A DNA stretch of 64,000 nucleotides. It comes from Alopecurus myosuroides. Taxonomy: Eukaryota > Streptophyta > Magnoliopsida > Poales > Poaceae. The stretch spans positions 82,192,020 to 82,256,019 of the forward strand of contig CM054058.1 in the NCBI GenBank assembly GCA_028641055.1. Direction: 5' to 3'. Under the pieces are notes generated by a model. That model worked only from the letters and a program-made list of their open reading frames with translations, made no database searches and had not been told where the DNA came from. Position numbers and translations under genes: made by a program. Below are positions 22,647 to 36,100 of the stretch, piece by piece (position 1 is the first letter of the stretch; each line of letters opens with the position of its first letter).

Positions 22647-25600
22647 TGTAGATGCCCCAGACCGGAGGGTCCAGAACCCCTCATATGCATTCATTCACGA
22701 TCCCAGAAGAACCAGTCGTGAACAACATACGTAGTTGGCATACAGAATACATCATCCATTACACGAATATAGAGTCTTACATAAATGGTCACATGACCAA
22801 GTTCTTGATAACTGTCACACAGGACAGACATTCAACATTAACACAATGGAAGACGATAAGCATAGCGTAGTAGAACCCGAGTCACGCCTCATCCTACAGG
22901 CTGCTGACTGGGAGACGATCCTAACTCGCAGGGCCATCAGCATAGAACTCCTCCTCATAGAACTCCTCCTGAGGTGGCTCCTCGTAGTCTGGTAAGTAGA
23001 TACCAGGGGCGAAACCAAATGAGTACGTTTGAATGTACTCAACAAGACATCCTTTATGAGCTTACAATAATGCATACATGCTTATTTGGTGGAGTGGGTA
23101 GGCCATACATATGGTTCAGCTACCCATGACAGATAAAAGATTTATCATGGTTGATTCTTCAAGTTTAGTTCTTTGTGAAAAATCATTTAAAATAATGTAG
23201 TTTTTCTCTCGTAGATATCACATATCTTGGAGGTTTTATAAGACTTTTCGAAAAGAAAGTTTTCTTTTCAGAAACTTTTAGTAATAGTTTCCTTCTCATC
23301 GGTATCTCGCAGATACCAAGTCATTCCTCCAGAGTACCTCGCAGGTACAAATCCTTCTTTCAAAACCTCTTTTGAAAAGTTGACACAATACTAGCTACAT
23401 GGCCATTCAACCGTCCATATCCGAGGACGCGGCTATCTCGAAATAGTTTTGAAGAAGTAGTTTTGTGAAAACTTCAGAAATGAAAAGCATGCATGATAGA
23501 TAATGATAAGTGTTTATACAGCAAGCATTAGGATGGCTTGCCTTGGTACAAGTGATGGTCCTGGTCCTGAAAGTAACAGGAGTTGCAATACCCTTCTGCA
23601 GCAAATCCTTCCTCCTCGTTTTCTAACGTCGTAAAAAGAAATAAGGGCACACTTTCAGAACCAAACAAGAAAAACAATGCTACAAGTAATACATACAGCA
23701 AGCACTCAAGAAGTATCACCCAAAGTACTCAACTTTCCATGAAGAAATATTTGCACAAAAACTATAGTGGGAAAAATCTGCTTTTTCCTAGTGTTTAGGT
23801 GTGGCCAAGCTCAATGGTTTTAGTTAAGAGCACCATGGACCAGTGGAGTAAAGCACATGTTACTAGACAGTAGGGTGTCACATAAAACACATTTTGATGT
23901 CTAAAAACTCCCCTAACAATCTCTATGGCTAGCACATATAATTTGCTAAAATAATCAAGTGGTGAAAAAGCTCATGACAACAAGTCAAGTCTATTTTCCA
24001 CCATGATGCAAAAATACCAGTGGGTGCTCCACTAGAAAAATGCTCACCAAGAGGTTAATAAGCCTCTGGTCACTTTTATAAAAGTGCTCCAAACAAACAA
24101 ACTAGCATACAAAAACTCCTACTCATACTAGTAGAAATTTAGGAAAAATACTAGACTAGTTTAGGCTACACTTGGTAATTTTATGCACAAGTGTGCAAGA
24201 TAGCAGAGGAAAAATACTCCTCTAACAAGTACCAAAAAGCTACTGGATCCCACAAAATAACACAAAAAGTTTAGCTAAGAAACAAGGAAAAACTAGGCTT
24301 AAAATGCTACACATGTGAGGAGATTAATTCCTAGTCACCCAAGTGTTACTCATGCTTTTACACTACTTAAGAGCAAATATATCAGAGGTGAAAACACTAG
24401 GATAATAGTGCCACAAGGACATTCCATCCTCTGTTTTCAATACCAAAGATTCATATTTTTTTTCCTAGGGGAAAACAAGACAAAAAGCATGCATGAATAT
24501 TCTAGTATGAAATCTAGACTTAAGTATTGTTATTTGAATCTATTTCAAACACAAGCACCAAGTAACCAGAGGTGCTATACTCAAAATAACAGTACCTAAA
24601 TGGTACTGGTTCCATGAGAATCAATCTAGCAATAAGCATAATAAGCATTTAAAGATCTACTCGAAACATATATAAAAATCTAGCTATGAGCAAGATCTAT
24701 GCATGGAAAAATAGTTCTAAAAATTCTACCACTCAAACCATTTATCCTAATATGTTCATATAACTTGTAAACATCATAACCACACTGGAAAACAACATTA
24801 CAAGAAAGAACACATCATTTGCATATAACAAAAAGCACACATAAAACAAGATCTAGGAATTTAAAACTAGACAGAAAAGTGCCCAAACTTGTTCTGTCTC
24901 TCTATTTTTTTCTGTGGCTCAAAACATGAAATCCTTCTAGGATGTGGTAGCTATTAACATTACGAAACATCTATAATTGGTCCCACTCAAAAATAATGCC
25001 CCAAACTTCCTCTAAAAATCTTGGAATAGCTCTCTGGTGTTTCACCAAAATGGATGGCATTTCCAAATGGTAATTCACCTTGGTGCAAACTAAAATTCTA
25101 CTGGTAGGTATTGGCAAGGGCTATCCAAAAAGTTGAGTTTGCTCAAAAATATTAAGTACTGTTGAAGTTCTATTCATTTCAATTTTAAGGGTACTGTGTG
25201 GCAAATTAGCTATAGAAAAATAATTAAAACTCCAAACTTGATTCTTCCAGTGGGAGATGGTTGTGATTTCGCAAGGCTATGAGTACAAAAATTAGCAAGG
25301 TTAAATAAAATTATTTTCTACCTTTTTCAAGCCCAAAGCTAACACCTATTTAATCTTCCAGAAAATCCTATTTTTGAAATTAACAGGAAAAAGCCCAGAT
25401 GGGCCAGATCTGCTGCGCCTGGCCCAACTAGCGCGCGGCACAGCCCGCCAACGCACGCGCGCGCGCGAAGCCGTAAGTTTCAAAGGAGACCGTCGATTCG
25501 CAGATCGACGGCTCCCCTCTCTTCTTACTCCCCGCGCCTCTCCCTCCCTCTCTCTCTCCTGTCCCGCGGACGAACACGTAGCAAGCACGGGAAATAGCTC

Positions 25601-26973
25601 ACCTAGGGCTTGCGAGATGAAGCGGGGTGGTGCAGGTGTGGAAGATGGTGTCCTGGGCGACTTCGTGGCGCGGGCACGGACAGCGTGAGGGTGCGGACAC
25701 GGCGGCGGCTCCGAGGACGGCGGCAACGTTTCTGCAAACGATCGAGGGCGGGAGGATATCAGGGAGGTAGGCACGAGTGAGGGGATCATCAAGGAACAAA
25801 AATGGAGTCGGGAGGTGCTGTTAGCGTGGCGCCATCTCGACCTCGATCCGCACGGGCTCGTGGATGGGCGCGGCTCGCCTAGCCCACAGAGAGTGATCAA
25901 GCACGCGAGTGCTCGATGGGGTGAGTGAGAGGGGTGAGTGGAGCGTGGTGGCGAGAGGATTGGCCTCGGGGTGAGTTATAGGAGTGGTTGCAAGGGGGGG
26001 GGGGGGTGCTCGGGTACGCATGAGCTAGGCATAGCTGGTCCAAATGGAGGTGTTCCAGTGGTGACCAAGCTACAGGGGGATGTCCTAGATGTTCTCCTCG
26101 TACACCAATATGAGCAAAGGCACAACAAGGCCAAGGTATGGGCAAAAGCAAGAAATTCAACTATTTCAACAACTCTAAATGACATCATCACATGTCCACT
26201 TGCCACCTCACTCACTCCCTCCTTGGTCAACAAAAATGGGATCCAATGCCACCTTCTAGAAGCTCAATAACATTGTTTTCGAATTGGCAAAGTGGCAAGG
26301 CTTGGATCAGTGCACACAAGATAAATCATCAAGTCTAAAAGTGCTAATCACTGTTCTGTCAGAAAAATTCAGTTAGGCAGTTTTCTGAATTTTTCTAAGT
26401 GCTGGAAAAACAGACAGAGATAGCAAAAGTTTGAGCTGTTTTCACCAAGCAAACAAACTCAAAAATGAGTGATCTAAAATTCTCAACAAAGAGCAACTAT
26501 TCAAGTTTCATAACCAATCATTTGTTCTGAAAAAGGAAGGGTTTAAGGCCCTGAAAACAATTGGTTAAGTAGGCACTGTTTCTGTTTTTACACTGCCTAA
26601 AAATCTGTCTTAACAAGATGGCTCAAAAACCATCATGGAATTGTGTGTTAATTATGTTTATAAATTTATCCAAGGATGTAGTTTTGTTGTCCTCATATCA
26701 GAGAGTAGTCTTGAGCAAAGAAACCCCATAATTGGATAATCCTTGTGATGGAAAACAAGGGTTGAAAACAGCTACTTGGCTGTTTTTCAGGACAAGAATT
26801 ATATTGGAAAATCTAATGAAAGCTTTTCCAATTAATTTTATTTCAAGGTCAAGTTGATTCCTAACCATCAATAACACATTTTTAAGTGGATACAAAGTGT
26901 TACTTCAAGTTTTGAAAAATATTCTCTTAAGAACCTTAGTGGAAAACATAGGAAAACAAATAGAAAACAATGT
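22647..26973 (-). repeat. Element B 3' LTR
   Basis: About 4.3 kb. It aligns with the 5' LTR, but the first ~170 bases (U3 tip, TGTCACACC...) are missing next to the polypurine tract. About 690 bp present in the other LTR (33918-34590) are also absent. Conversely it keeps 23632-24476, which the other LTR lacks. A possible TATA (CTATAACTCAC, minus strand, about 25985-25975) precedes a GC-rich stretch (25900-25380). The open frames there are probably just GC-rich leader. Confidence 0.85.
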
Positions 26974-27011
26974 CCCCCCTTTAAAAGAATCTCGTCCCGA
27001 GATTCGCGGGT

Positions 27012-30000
27012 TTAGGCTTTAAGAAAATCAGAGAACTCCTTCCTGATCTCATCCTCACGCTCCCAGGTAGCTTCTTCCTCAGAGTGATTCGTCCACTGAA
27101 TCTTAAGGAATTTTATAGCACGCCTCCTGGTAGCGCGCACAATCTCCTCGAGAACCCGCAGGGGTCTATCACGATAAGTCAAGTCATCATTGATATCAAT
27201 GATCCTGAAGTCTACGTCTTGATACGAGAGATCCTTCTCAGGTACTTGCAGACATTTCCGGAGCAATGACACATGGAAAACATTGTGAAACGCAGATAGC
27301 TCCTCAGGTAATTCTAACTGATAAGAAACTTCGCCACGACGTGCCAAGATCTTAAAAGGGCCAATATACCTGGGCGCCAACTTTCCTTTGACATGGAAAC
27401 GCTGCATCCCTTTGAGTGGCGTAACACGAAGGTACACGAAATCTCCAATGCTGAAAGAGACATCACGACGCTTCGTATCAGCATAACTCTTCTGACGAGA
27501 TTGAGCGGTCTTTAAACGTTCCCGAATAAGTTGGACCTGCTCCTCTGCAACTTTCAAAGTGTCCACACCAAAAACCTGACTGTCTCCAGTCTCAGTCCAA
27601 TTTAAAGGTGTACGGCATTTACGTTCATACAGTGCTTCAAAAGGGGCCATTTGCAAGCTAGACTGATAACTGTTGTTGTAAGAAAACTCTGCGAAGGGCA
27701 GACAGTCTTCCCATTTAATTCCATAGGACAACACACAAGCACGGAGCATGTCTTCCAGAATTTCGTTCACACGCTCTATTTGTCCATCAGTCTACGGGTG
27801 ATAGGTTGTGCTAAAAGCTAGTTTGGTTCCCAAACTCTCGTGCAACTTCTTCCAAAATATAGATGTGAACTGTGTACCTCGATCAGATACAATCCTGCTT
27901 GGGACTCCGTGTAGGCTGACAATCCGAGAAATGTAAAGATCAGCAAGCTGGTCTCCACGATAGGTGGTCCGGACAGGAATAAAGTGAGCAACTTTCGTGA
28001 GCCTGTCCACGACAACCCATATAGAATCATTTCCTCGGCTGGACCTAGGAAGTCAAGTGATGAAGTCCATTCCCACTTCATCCCATTTCCAAAAAGGCAC
28101 TTGCAACGGCTGGAGCAATCCCGCGGGACGCTGGTGCCCAGCTTTCACTTGCTGGCAGACATGGCACTTGGCCACAAATGAAGCAATCTCTCGCTTCATT
28201 CCATGCCACCAGAATCTCTCCTTCAGGTCTTGATACATCTTTGTTCCTCCAGGATGGATAGAGTACAAGGTCTCATGAGCTTCGGCCATGATGGTCTGCT
28301 TGAGATCAGATTCAGAGGTAACACAAATACGGCCTTCATACCACAATCCCCCTTCAGCATCGATGGTAAACCCAACAACCTTCTCCTTCTCCATGCGGGC
28401 CTTAATACCATCAATACTTTTCTGGCCTTTCTGCGCTTCTTTGATTTGGTTAACCAGAGTTGGTTTAAGTTCTATGGCGTCTAACATGCCATAGCTGACC
28501 ACTTCAATGCCAAGCTGGTCTAGCTATTTCCACAACTCGGGCTGCCTTACTAGAATCATAGCATTTAGAGAGGCCGGCTCTCGACTAAGAGCATCCGCAA
28601 CCACATTTGCCTTTCCCGGGTGATAATGAATACTAAGATCATAATATTTAATGAGCTCAATCCAGCGGCGCTGCCTCATGTTGAGCTCACGTTGAGTAAA
28701 GATATACTTTAAACTCTTATGATCCGTGTAAATTTCCACTCTTCTTCCCATAAGAAAGTGCCGCCATGTCTTGAGGGCATGAACAACGGCAGCAAGCTTT
28801 AAGTCATGAGTGGGATAATTCAATTCGTGGGGTCTCAACTGGCGGGATATAAAAGATATCACCTTCCCTTCTTGCATAAGCACGCTTCCAAGACCAAGCT
28901 TAGAAGCGTCACAATATACGTCGAAATTCTTGGTGATATCCGGCATTATAAGGATTGGGGCAGACACCAGTCGACGCTTCAATTCATTGAAACTCTCTTC
29001 ACATTTGTCCGTCCATAGGAACTTTCTATCCTTCTTGAGCAACTGGGTGAGGGGTCTGGCTATACTCGAGAATCCCTGAACAAATTTGCGGTAATATCCT
29101 GCCAAACACAGAAAGGATCTGACTTCAGTCTGGTTGGTCGGAGCAGCACGCTTCTCCACAGACTGAACTAGAGTAGGGTCAACAGATATTCCTCCCGCAG
29201 ATACTACATGTCCAAGAAATCCGACTTCCGTCAACCAGAATTGACATTTACTAAACTTAGCATACAATTGATGCTCACGAAGTGTTCCGAGCACAATTCT
29301 CAGATGTTCTTCGTGTTCTTCCTCACTCCTCGAATATATGAGAATGTCGTCAATAAACACCACGACAAACTTGTCTAGAAAATCCATGAATACCTTATTC
29401 ATGAGATTCATGAAATAGGCAGGGGCATTGGTTAGACCAAAGGACATCACGGTGTATTCATACAGCTAGTAACGAGTGGTGAAAGCAGTCTTGGGAATAT
29501 CGGTATCACGGACTTTCAATTGGTGATAACCAGTCCGAAGGTCGATCTTTGAGAAGATTATAGCCCCATTCAGCTGGTCAAACAGGTCTTCAATTTTGGG
29601 CAACGGGTATTTGTTTTTGATGGCATCATTTAACTTGCGGTAGTCCACACATAAACGAGTGGTACCGTCCCGTTTTTCCACAAAAATGATCGGAGATCCC
29701 CATGGCGATGCACTAGGGCGAATCAAACCTTTCCTTAACATGTCATCCAGCTGGGTCTTCAACTCATCTAATTCTTTCGGGTTCATCCGATAAGGCTTCT
29801 GTGCTATGGGTCCAGTTCCGGGCACTAACTCGATCACAAACTCGATATCCCGATCAGGGGGCATACCGGGTAATTCTTCAGGAAAAAAATCCGGGTATTC
29901 ACAAACGACTGGAACTTCCTCAAGGACAGGGTGGGCTATACCAGTGTGGCAGTGAACTTGTGACGAGGGTCTAGTTGCAGTGTACGCAACCTTTTCCCCA

Positions 30001-31526
30001 TCCTCCGAGATCATTTCAATAGATTTCTTAGTGCAATCAATAACTCCCTTATACTTGGTCATCCAGTTCATACCGAGTACCACTTCTATCCCTTTGGATC
30101 CCAGCACTATAAGATCAGCATGAAAAGTTTTCCCTTGTATTTCTACTGGTATCTCATTGCAAATTAGGTTGGCTTTAGTACTATCCCCAGGTATTTGTAC
30201 TAACATAGGGTTGTGCATACGGGAATGCTTCATACCACTTTACGCAGCAAACGGTTTAGTGACAAAGGAATGCGATGCACCAGAATCAAACAGTACTTCG
30301 GCTGGCACCGAGTTGACAGGAAACATACCCATCACCATGTCTGGTGCCTCCTGAGCTTCTGCAGCATTGACGTGGTTCAGGTGTCCCTTCATCCTATTCT
30401 GCCGTCCAGTGGAAGGACCATGATTCATATTGGTTGCAGTAGGCTAGGCTGGGTCAGTAACTCTGGTTGGGCACTCACGAGCGAAGTGACCTTCCTTTCC
30501 ACAGGCAAAGCAACCTCCAGAAGGCTTTGAGCTTGGGTTTGGCTTGGGAGCATTGTTGGATTTGTTCCCATTTCCTCCATTGTTGTTTCCATAGCGGTGT
30601 CCATGATTGTTTCCAGAGTGATTACCATGGTTACCACCATAGCTATTTCCTCCGTACCTTGGTGCATACGGTGCAGGGTGGTTGGAGTTGTTGGGCCTTG
30701 GTGCATAGTTGTGGCTGGGGCGGGGTGCATAAGCAGGCGCCTTGTGGGTTGGTGGCCTCGCATACGGAGTGTTGCGAGTCCTCTGAGCACTTGGTCCTCC
30801 ATGCGCAGTCATTTTCCTTTTGCGGTTATCCTCAGCAGATTTCCGCTTGTGCTCCAGCACCATAGCGGCATTAGCAAGGGTCTCCAAATCCTGGAATGGA
30901 ACCACCACTAGAGAGCACTGGAGCTCATCATCCAGCCCATTTAAGAACCTCTCCTTTTTCTTAGCATCAGTGTTGATATCCTCCGGTGCATACCTGGACA
31001 GAGTAGTGAAGTTCTCCCAGTACTCAGACACAGGCATACTTCCCTGCGTCAGCTTCAGAAATTTTTCCCGCATAAGTGCCATCATTCCTTGGGGAATGTG
31101 GTACTTGCGGAACCTTGCAGAGAAATCCTCCCAGGTGAACACGTGACCAGCAGCAACAGTCTCACGTGTAGTTTCCCACCAAGTCCTGGCAGGACCAGCA
31201 AGAAAATGGGAGGCAAACAGGACCTTATTATTCTCCTCTATTGAAGCCACTTCCATCTTGTTTGCAATGGTGTGGAGCTAGTCGTCAGCATCGAGAGGAT
31301 CCACAATCCTAGTGAAGACTGGGGGGTTGGTGTGCTGAAAGTCTCTCAGTCTCGAGCGAGCACCATTGCCATTGCCATTATTGTTGTTGGCAGCAGCTAG
31401 TTGTTGCAGAGCGGCAATGGTAGCTGCACTCTCAGCTCGGGTGGCCTGGCGATCCTCCATCAGCAGGGCCAGCAGCGCCTCCACTGTGGGTGGTGGTGGC
31501 GGTGGGGGTTCGCGACGAGGTGCCAT
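27012..31526 (-). pseudogene. gag-pol: Element B gag-pol polyprotein, seven in-frame stops
   Basis: ATG at 31526 (MAPRREPPPP) opens one frame of 1505 codons ending at 27012. In order: gag with RTWWETTRE and a CCHC knuckle (CFACGKEGHFAREC, about 30540-30480); protease (LFDSGASHSFV, about 30290); RT ([23 protein letters not shown]); RNase H ([16 protein letters not shown]); integrase with H2C2 zinc finger, Asp in VVDRLTKVAHF and SDRGTQF and Glu in DGQIERVNE; chromodomain at the C-terminus (about 27200-27015: YRDRPLRVLEEI, EEATWERE). Stops lie at 31278, 30444, 30240, 29466, 28524 (TAG, TAG, TAA, TAG, TAG), 28053 (TGA) and 27792 (TAG). There are no frameshifts. Confidence 0.9.
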
Positions 31527-31920
31527 GCTGAAGTGAAACATGTGTAAGTCTAAGAAAAAATAAATTCTTGTTTTTGAAAACCCAGTACCTTTAATAATAA
31601 ACAAAAAGGAATACGAGTGATATGTTTCAAAAACAAGAGCGGGGCAGTCGCAAACTCGGATGAAATGAACGCAAAGTAGTGACAATCAATAGAAAACCAA
31701 GCCAAACATTTCATTCATCACCATAATTAAACAAAGTTTCCAACATTACACACACACATCACAAACCATATCATACAAGGAAGGCTTCATCGAGCTACAG
31801 GGGTTGCGATTGGTGGGGTCATCGCAAGGCTACCACTAGCAAAACTATCTAGCAAAACGATCTAGCATACCTAACTAGCATCTAGACTAGCATCAAGTGC
31901 TAAGGGTGAGAAGGCTGCGA
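31527..31920. other. Element B spacer between upstream ORF and gag
   Basis: About 390 bp, AT-rich on average, with no conserved motif seen. It carries the leader of gag-pol; a minus-strand frame from 31685 runs into gag but starts outside the recognisable protein. Confidence 0.45.
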
Positions 31921-32877
31921 CTACACAGAGTCGTCGCTGTCCCCAACATCGAAGATAAGCTCCTCAGGGTCCTCCTCCTCCTCGCCAAGCATGTCATCAT
32001 CATCCTGCTCGCTAGCCTCGCTCATATCCATCCCCTCTAAGTCGGAGGGAACGTCCTCAATAGGCAGAAGCCCCTCAATCTCCCTGTTGAGCTCTAAGGC
32101 CTCCTCCTCAAGCTCCTCCACGGAAGCGTCTCTCGCGGCTACCTCCTCACGAGCTATCTGGAGCCTACTACGCAGAACGGTGTTAGCCCCCTCCAGGGCC
32201 GTCATCCTAGTGGTGAGACGTGCATGGCCGAGGCGGGTGGCCCTCAGCTGCCTGAGCAAGGCACGGTGCCTCGCGGTAGTAGCCTCCAACTGCTCCCTCA
32301 ACTGGGACAACTGCTGTTCCAGTGCTCCACTCTCCTCCTGGCTGTCGTGAAGCTCAGCCCTCAGCTCGTCAGTCTCGGCCATCAGCGTGTGGTGCACCAG
32401 TGTGCCGAGGTGGCGGTCAAGTCGCTGCTTGTCCAACCTGATCTGAGTGCGGTACAGCAGAATCTCCATCTCGTCCAAGTGAGGACCAACTGTAGTAGTG
32501 TCTGGCTCGACAGGAAGTGGTATGCCATCCTCATCACGCCTTCCAATCAGCTCGAACCGGGAGCCGATGAACATGTACTCCCCGATGTGTGCCAGACGTG
32601 CCACTGACTCCTGAATCACCCGCACTGCCGCCTCGTTCCAGGAACGATCAACAGCACGAAAAACGTAGTCCTCCACTGTCGGGCTAGCCAGAGGTGCGCG
32701 GATAGTGACCTCCGCGTACCAGTCCCCCTCCAGAGGTGCACCGTCAACTAGTCCTCCTCGCAGCTCCGGAAGTGGGCGTCCTAACACAGTAGCCATAGAG
32801 ACTAGCCTCTCCTCGAAAAGGAAAGTCTCGCCTCGTGGACGTCCCAACTGGAAAGCCTCGGTGATGACCACGTCCAT
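31921..32877 (-). CDS. Element B upstream ORF: coiled-coil, acidic protein of 318 aa
   Basis: An intact frame lies between the primer site and gag, on the same strand as gag-pol. It starts MDVVITEAFQLGR. Residues 1-120 look globular. Residues about 150-275 are rich in Leu, Glu, Arg and Gln with heptad-like spacing and are probably coiled coil. The last 45 residues are very acidic (DDDDMLGEEEEDPEEL). I do not recognise the globular part. It keeps an open frame while gag-pol next to it has seven stops. It could be an extra structural or accessory protein like the pre-gag ORF of Ogre elements, or a captured host gene. A 5' leader of 230 bp separates it from the primer site. Confidence 0.7.
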   Translation of the reverse strand: MDVVITEAFQLGRPRGETFLFEERLVSMATVLGRPLPELRGGLVDGAPLEGDWYAEVTIRAPLASPTVEDYVFRAVDRSWNEAAVRVIQESVARLAHIGEYMFIGSRFELIGRRDEDGIPLPVEPDTTTVGPHLDEMEILLYRTQIRLDKQRLDRHLGTLVHHTLMAETDELRAELHDSQEESGALEQQLSQLREQLEATTARHRALLRQLRATRLGHARLTTRMTALEGANTVLRSRLQIAREEVAARDASVEELEEEALELNREIEGLLPIEDVPSDLEGMDMSEASEQDDDDMLGEEEEDPEELIFDVGDSDDSV

Positions 32878-33103
32878 CTACACAAAATTTTAAATATAGT
32901 TTAAGTGAGACCACAGTGTGCAAAGTTTTAAGTTTATGCAAAGAATAATCTTAATGCAAGTAGAGTTTAACCCAGAGAGGTGGTGGGATATAGGGAATAT
33001 TTGATACGTAGTCATATATCCAAATTTTTTTTTGTATTTGTAACTTATTTTTTTGGAGTATACACTAACGTCCATGCTAACTAAGGTCTCCTAGAGTCAG
33101 GAT

Positions 33104-33116
33104 GGCTCTGATACCA
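33104..33116 (-). other. Element B primer binding site
   Basis: On the minus strand the LTR end CCTCTACA is followed by AAGT and then TGGTATCAGAGCC, complementary to the 3' end of initiator tRNA-Met. This is the usual primer of Tekay-type chromoviruses. Confidence 0.9.
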
Positions 33117-33120
33117 ACTT

Positions 33121-36100
33121 TGTAGAGGCCCCAGACCAGAGGGTCCAGAACCCCTCATATGCATTCATTCACGATCCCAGAAGAACCAGTCGTGAACAAC
33201 ATACGTAGTTGGCATACAGGATACATCATCCATTACACGAATATAGAGTCTTACATAAATGGTCACATGACCAAGTTCTTGATAACTGTCACACATGACA
33301 GACATTCAACATTAACACAGCGGAAGACGATAAGCATAGCGTAGTAGAACCCGAGTCACGCCTCATCCTATAGGCTGCTGACTGGGAGACGATCCTAACT
33401 CGCAGGGCCATCAGCGTAGAACTCCTCCTCATAGAACTCCTCCTGAGGTGGCTCCTCGTAGTCTGATAAGTAGATGCCAGGGGCGAAACCAAATGAGTAC
33501 GTTTGAATGTACTCAACAAGACATCCTTTATGAGCTTACAATAATGCATACATGCTTATTTGGTGGAGTGGGTAGGCCATACATATGGTTCAGCTACCCA
33601 TGACAGATAAAAGATTTATCATGGTTGATTCTTCAAGTTTAGTTCTTTGTGAAAAATCATTTAAAATAATGTAGTTTTTCTCTCGTAGATATCACATATC
33701 TTGGAGGTTTTATAAGACTTTTGGAAAAGAAAGTTTTCTTTTAAGAAACTTTTAGTAATAGTTTCCTTCTCATTGGTATCTCGCAGATACCAAGTCATTC
33801 CTCCAGAGTACCTCGCAGGTACAAATCCTTCTTTCAAAACCTCTTTTGAAAAGTTGACACAATACTAGCTACATGGCCATTCAACCGTCCATATCCGAGG
33901 ACGTGGCTATCTCGAACTAGTTTTACTCTGCAGAGGTGTACACATTTCCACTAGATCCAGAATCCGCCATGAAACAACCATGGACTGCTCCCATCCTATG
34001 AGAACATCAGATAACTGGTCTTGACTATCCACTCTGTACAAGTTAGTACATGACTATCTCTTCAATTGGGGTTAACCTCCCCGGCAAGCCGTGTCACACA
34101 CCGCACAGACAGGAGACGCAACTGCTGCATCCGGAGGGAAAATTAATCCCACACTTTAGATGTCCCGTATACTCACTCCTACCGACACTTCGGTTCGGAG
34201 GATCCAATCCCCTATAGCACTTGAGATAGCACACATACTAACCATAAAAAGTTTTTAATCAAGCCCCTACCCATATTGGGGTAAAGTGGCAGTACGATAA
34301 TGGTTGTCCAGCGAAGACTAGGTTATGTGTCTTTTGTAAACATTTCTCAAAAATTTCCCATCATGACAACTCTTCCGGTAGACAGGGTCTCACCCTTCCT
34401 CCGGGGTTTTCCTTCCATAGGGCATTTGTTTACAAAAACACATTTTATTTAGTTCATTTAAGAACTCAAGTTTTAAGTGGGTGTATGGTATTTATATACC
34501 ATTTAGTGGCTAAGGGCTTGGTAATACCAAGTTGACTATTAATATGATTCCTTCTACTAGTAATATTAATAGTAGTAGTATTCACACAAAAATAGTTTTG
34601 AAGAAGTAGTTTTGTGAAAACTTCATAAATGAAAAGCATGCATGATATAAAATGATAAGTGTTTATACAGCAAGCATTAGGATGGCTTGCCTTGGTACAA
34701 GTGATGGTCCTGGTCCTGAAAGTAACAGGAGTTGCAATACCCTTTTGCAGCAAATCCTTCCTCCTCGTTTTCTAACGTCGTCCACTGGACAAAAAGCATG
34801 CATGAATATTCTAGTATGAAATCTAGACTTAAGTATTGTTATTTGAATCTATTTCAAACACACGCACCAAGTAACCAGAGGTGCTATACTCAAAATAACA
34901 GTACCTAAATGGTACTGGTTCCATGAGAATCAATCTAGCAATAAGCCTAATAAGCATTTAAAGATCTACTCAAAACATATATAAAAATCTAGCTATGAGC
35001 AAGATCTATGCATGGAAAAAAAGTTCTAAAAATTCTACCACTCAAACCATTTATCCTAATATGTTCATATATCTTGTAAACATCATTAACACACTGGAAA
35101 ACAACATTACAAGCAAGAACACATCATTTGCATATCACAAAAAGCACACATAAAACAAGATCTAGGAATTTAAAACTAGACAGAAAAGTGCCCAAACTTG
35201 TTCTGTCTCTCTATTTTTTTATGTTGCTCAAAACATGAAATCCTTCGAGGATGTGGTAGCTATTAACATTACCAAACATCTCTAATTGGTCCCACTCAAT
35301 AATAATTCCCCAAACTTCCTCTAAAAATCTTGGAATAGCTCTCTGGTGTTTCACCAAAATGGATGTCATTTCCAAATGGTAATTCACCTTGGTGCAAACT
35401 AAAATTCTACTGGTAGGTATTGTCAAGGGCTATCCAAAACAGTTGAGTTTGCTCAAAAATATTAAGTATTTTGGAAGTTCTCTTCATTTCAATTGTAAGG
35501 GTACTGTCTGGCAAATTAGCTATAGAAAAATAATTAAAACTCCAAACTTGATTCTGCCAGTGGGAGATGGTTGTGATTTTGCAAGGCTATGAGTACAAAA
35601 ATTAGCAAGGTTAAATAAAATTATTTGCTACCTTTTTCAAGCCCAAAGCTAACACCTATTTAATCTGCCAGAAAATCCTATTTTTGAAATTAACAGGAAA
35701 AAGCCCAGATGGGCCAGATCTGCTGCGCCTGGCCCAACTAGCACGCGGCACAGCCCGCCAGCGCACGCGCGCGCGTGAAGCGGTAAGTTTCAAAGGAGAC
35801 CGTCGATTCGCAGATCGACGGCTCCCCTCTCTTCTTCCTCCCCGCGCCTCTCCCTCTCTCTCTCTCTCCTGCCCCGCAGACGAACACGTAGCGAGCACGG
35901 GAGATAGCTCACCTAGGGCTTGCGAGATGAAGCGGGGTGGTGCAGGTGTGGAAGATGGTGGCCTGGGCGACTTCGTGGCGCGGGTACGGACGGCGTGAGG
36001 GCGCGGACACGGCGGCGGCTCCGAGGACGGCGGCAACGTTTCTGCAAACGATCGAGGGCGGGAGGATGTCAGGGAGGTAGGCACGAGTGAGGGGATCATC

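Noticed and set aside
25346..25900. Open frames on both strands in the GC-rich part of the element B LTR
   Set aside because: Present in both LTRs, overlapping on opposite strands, Arg/Pro/Ser-rich without motifs; better seen as a GC-rich leader.
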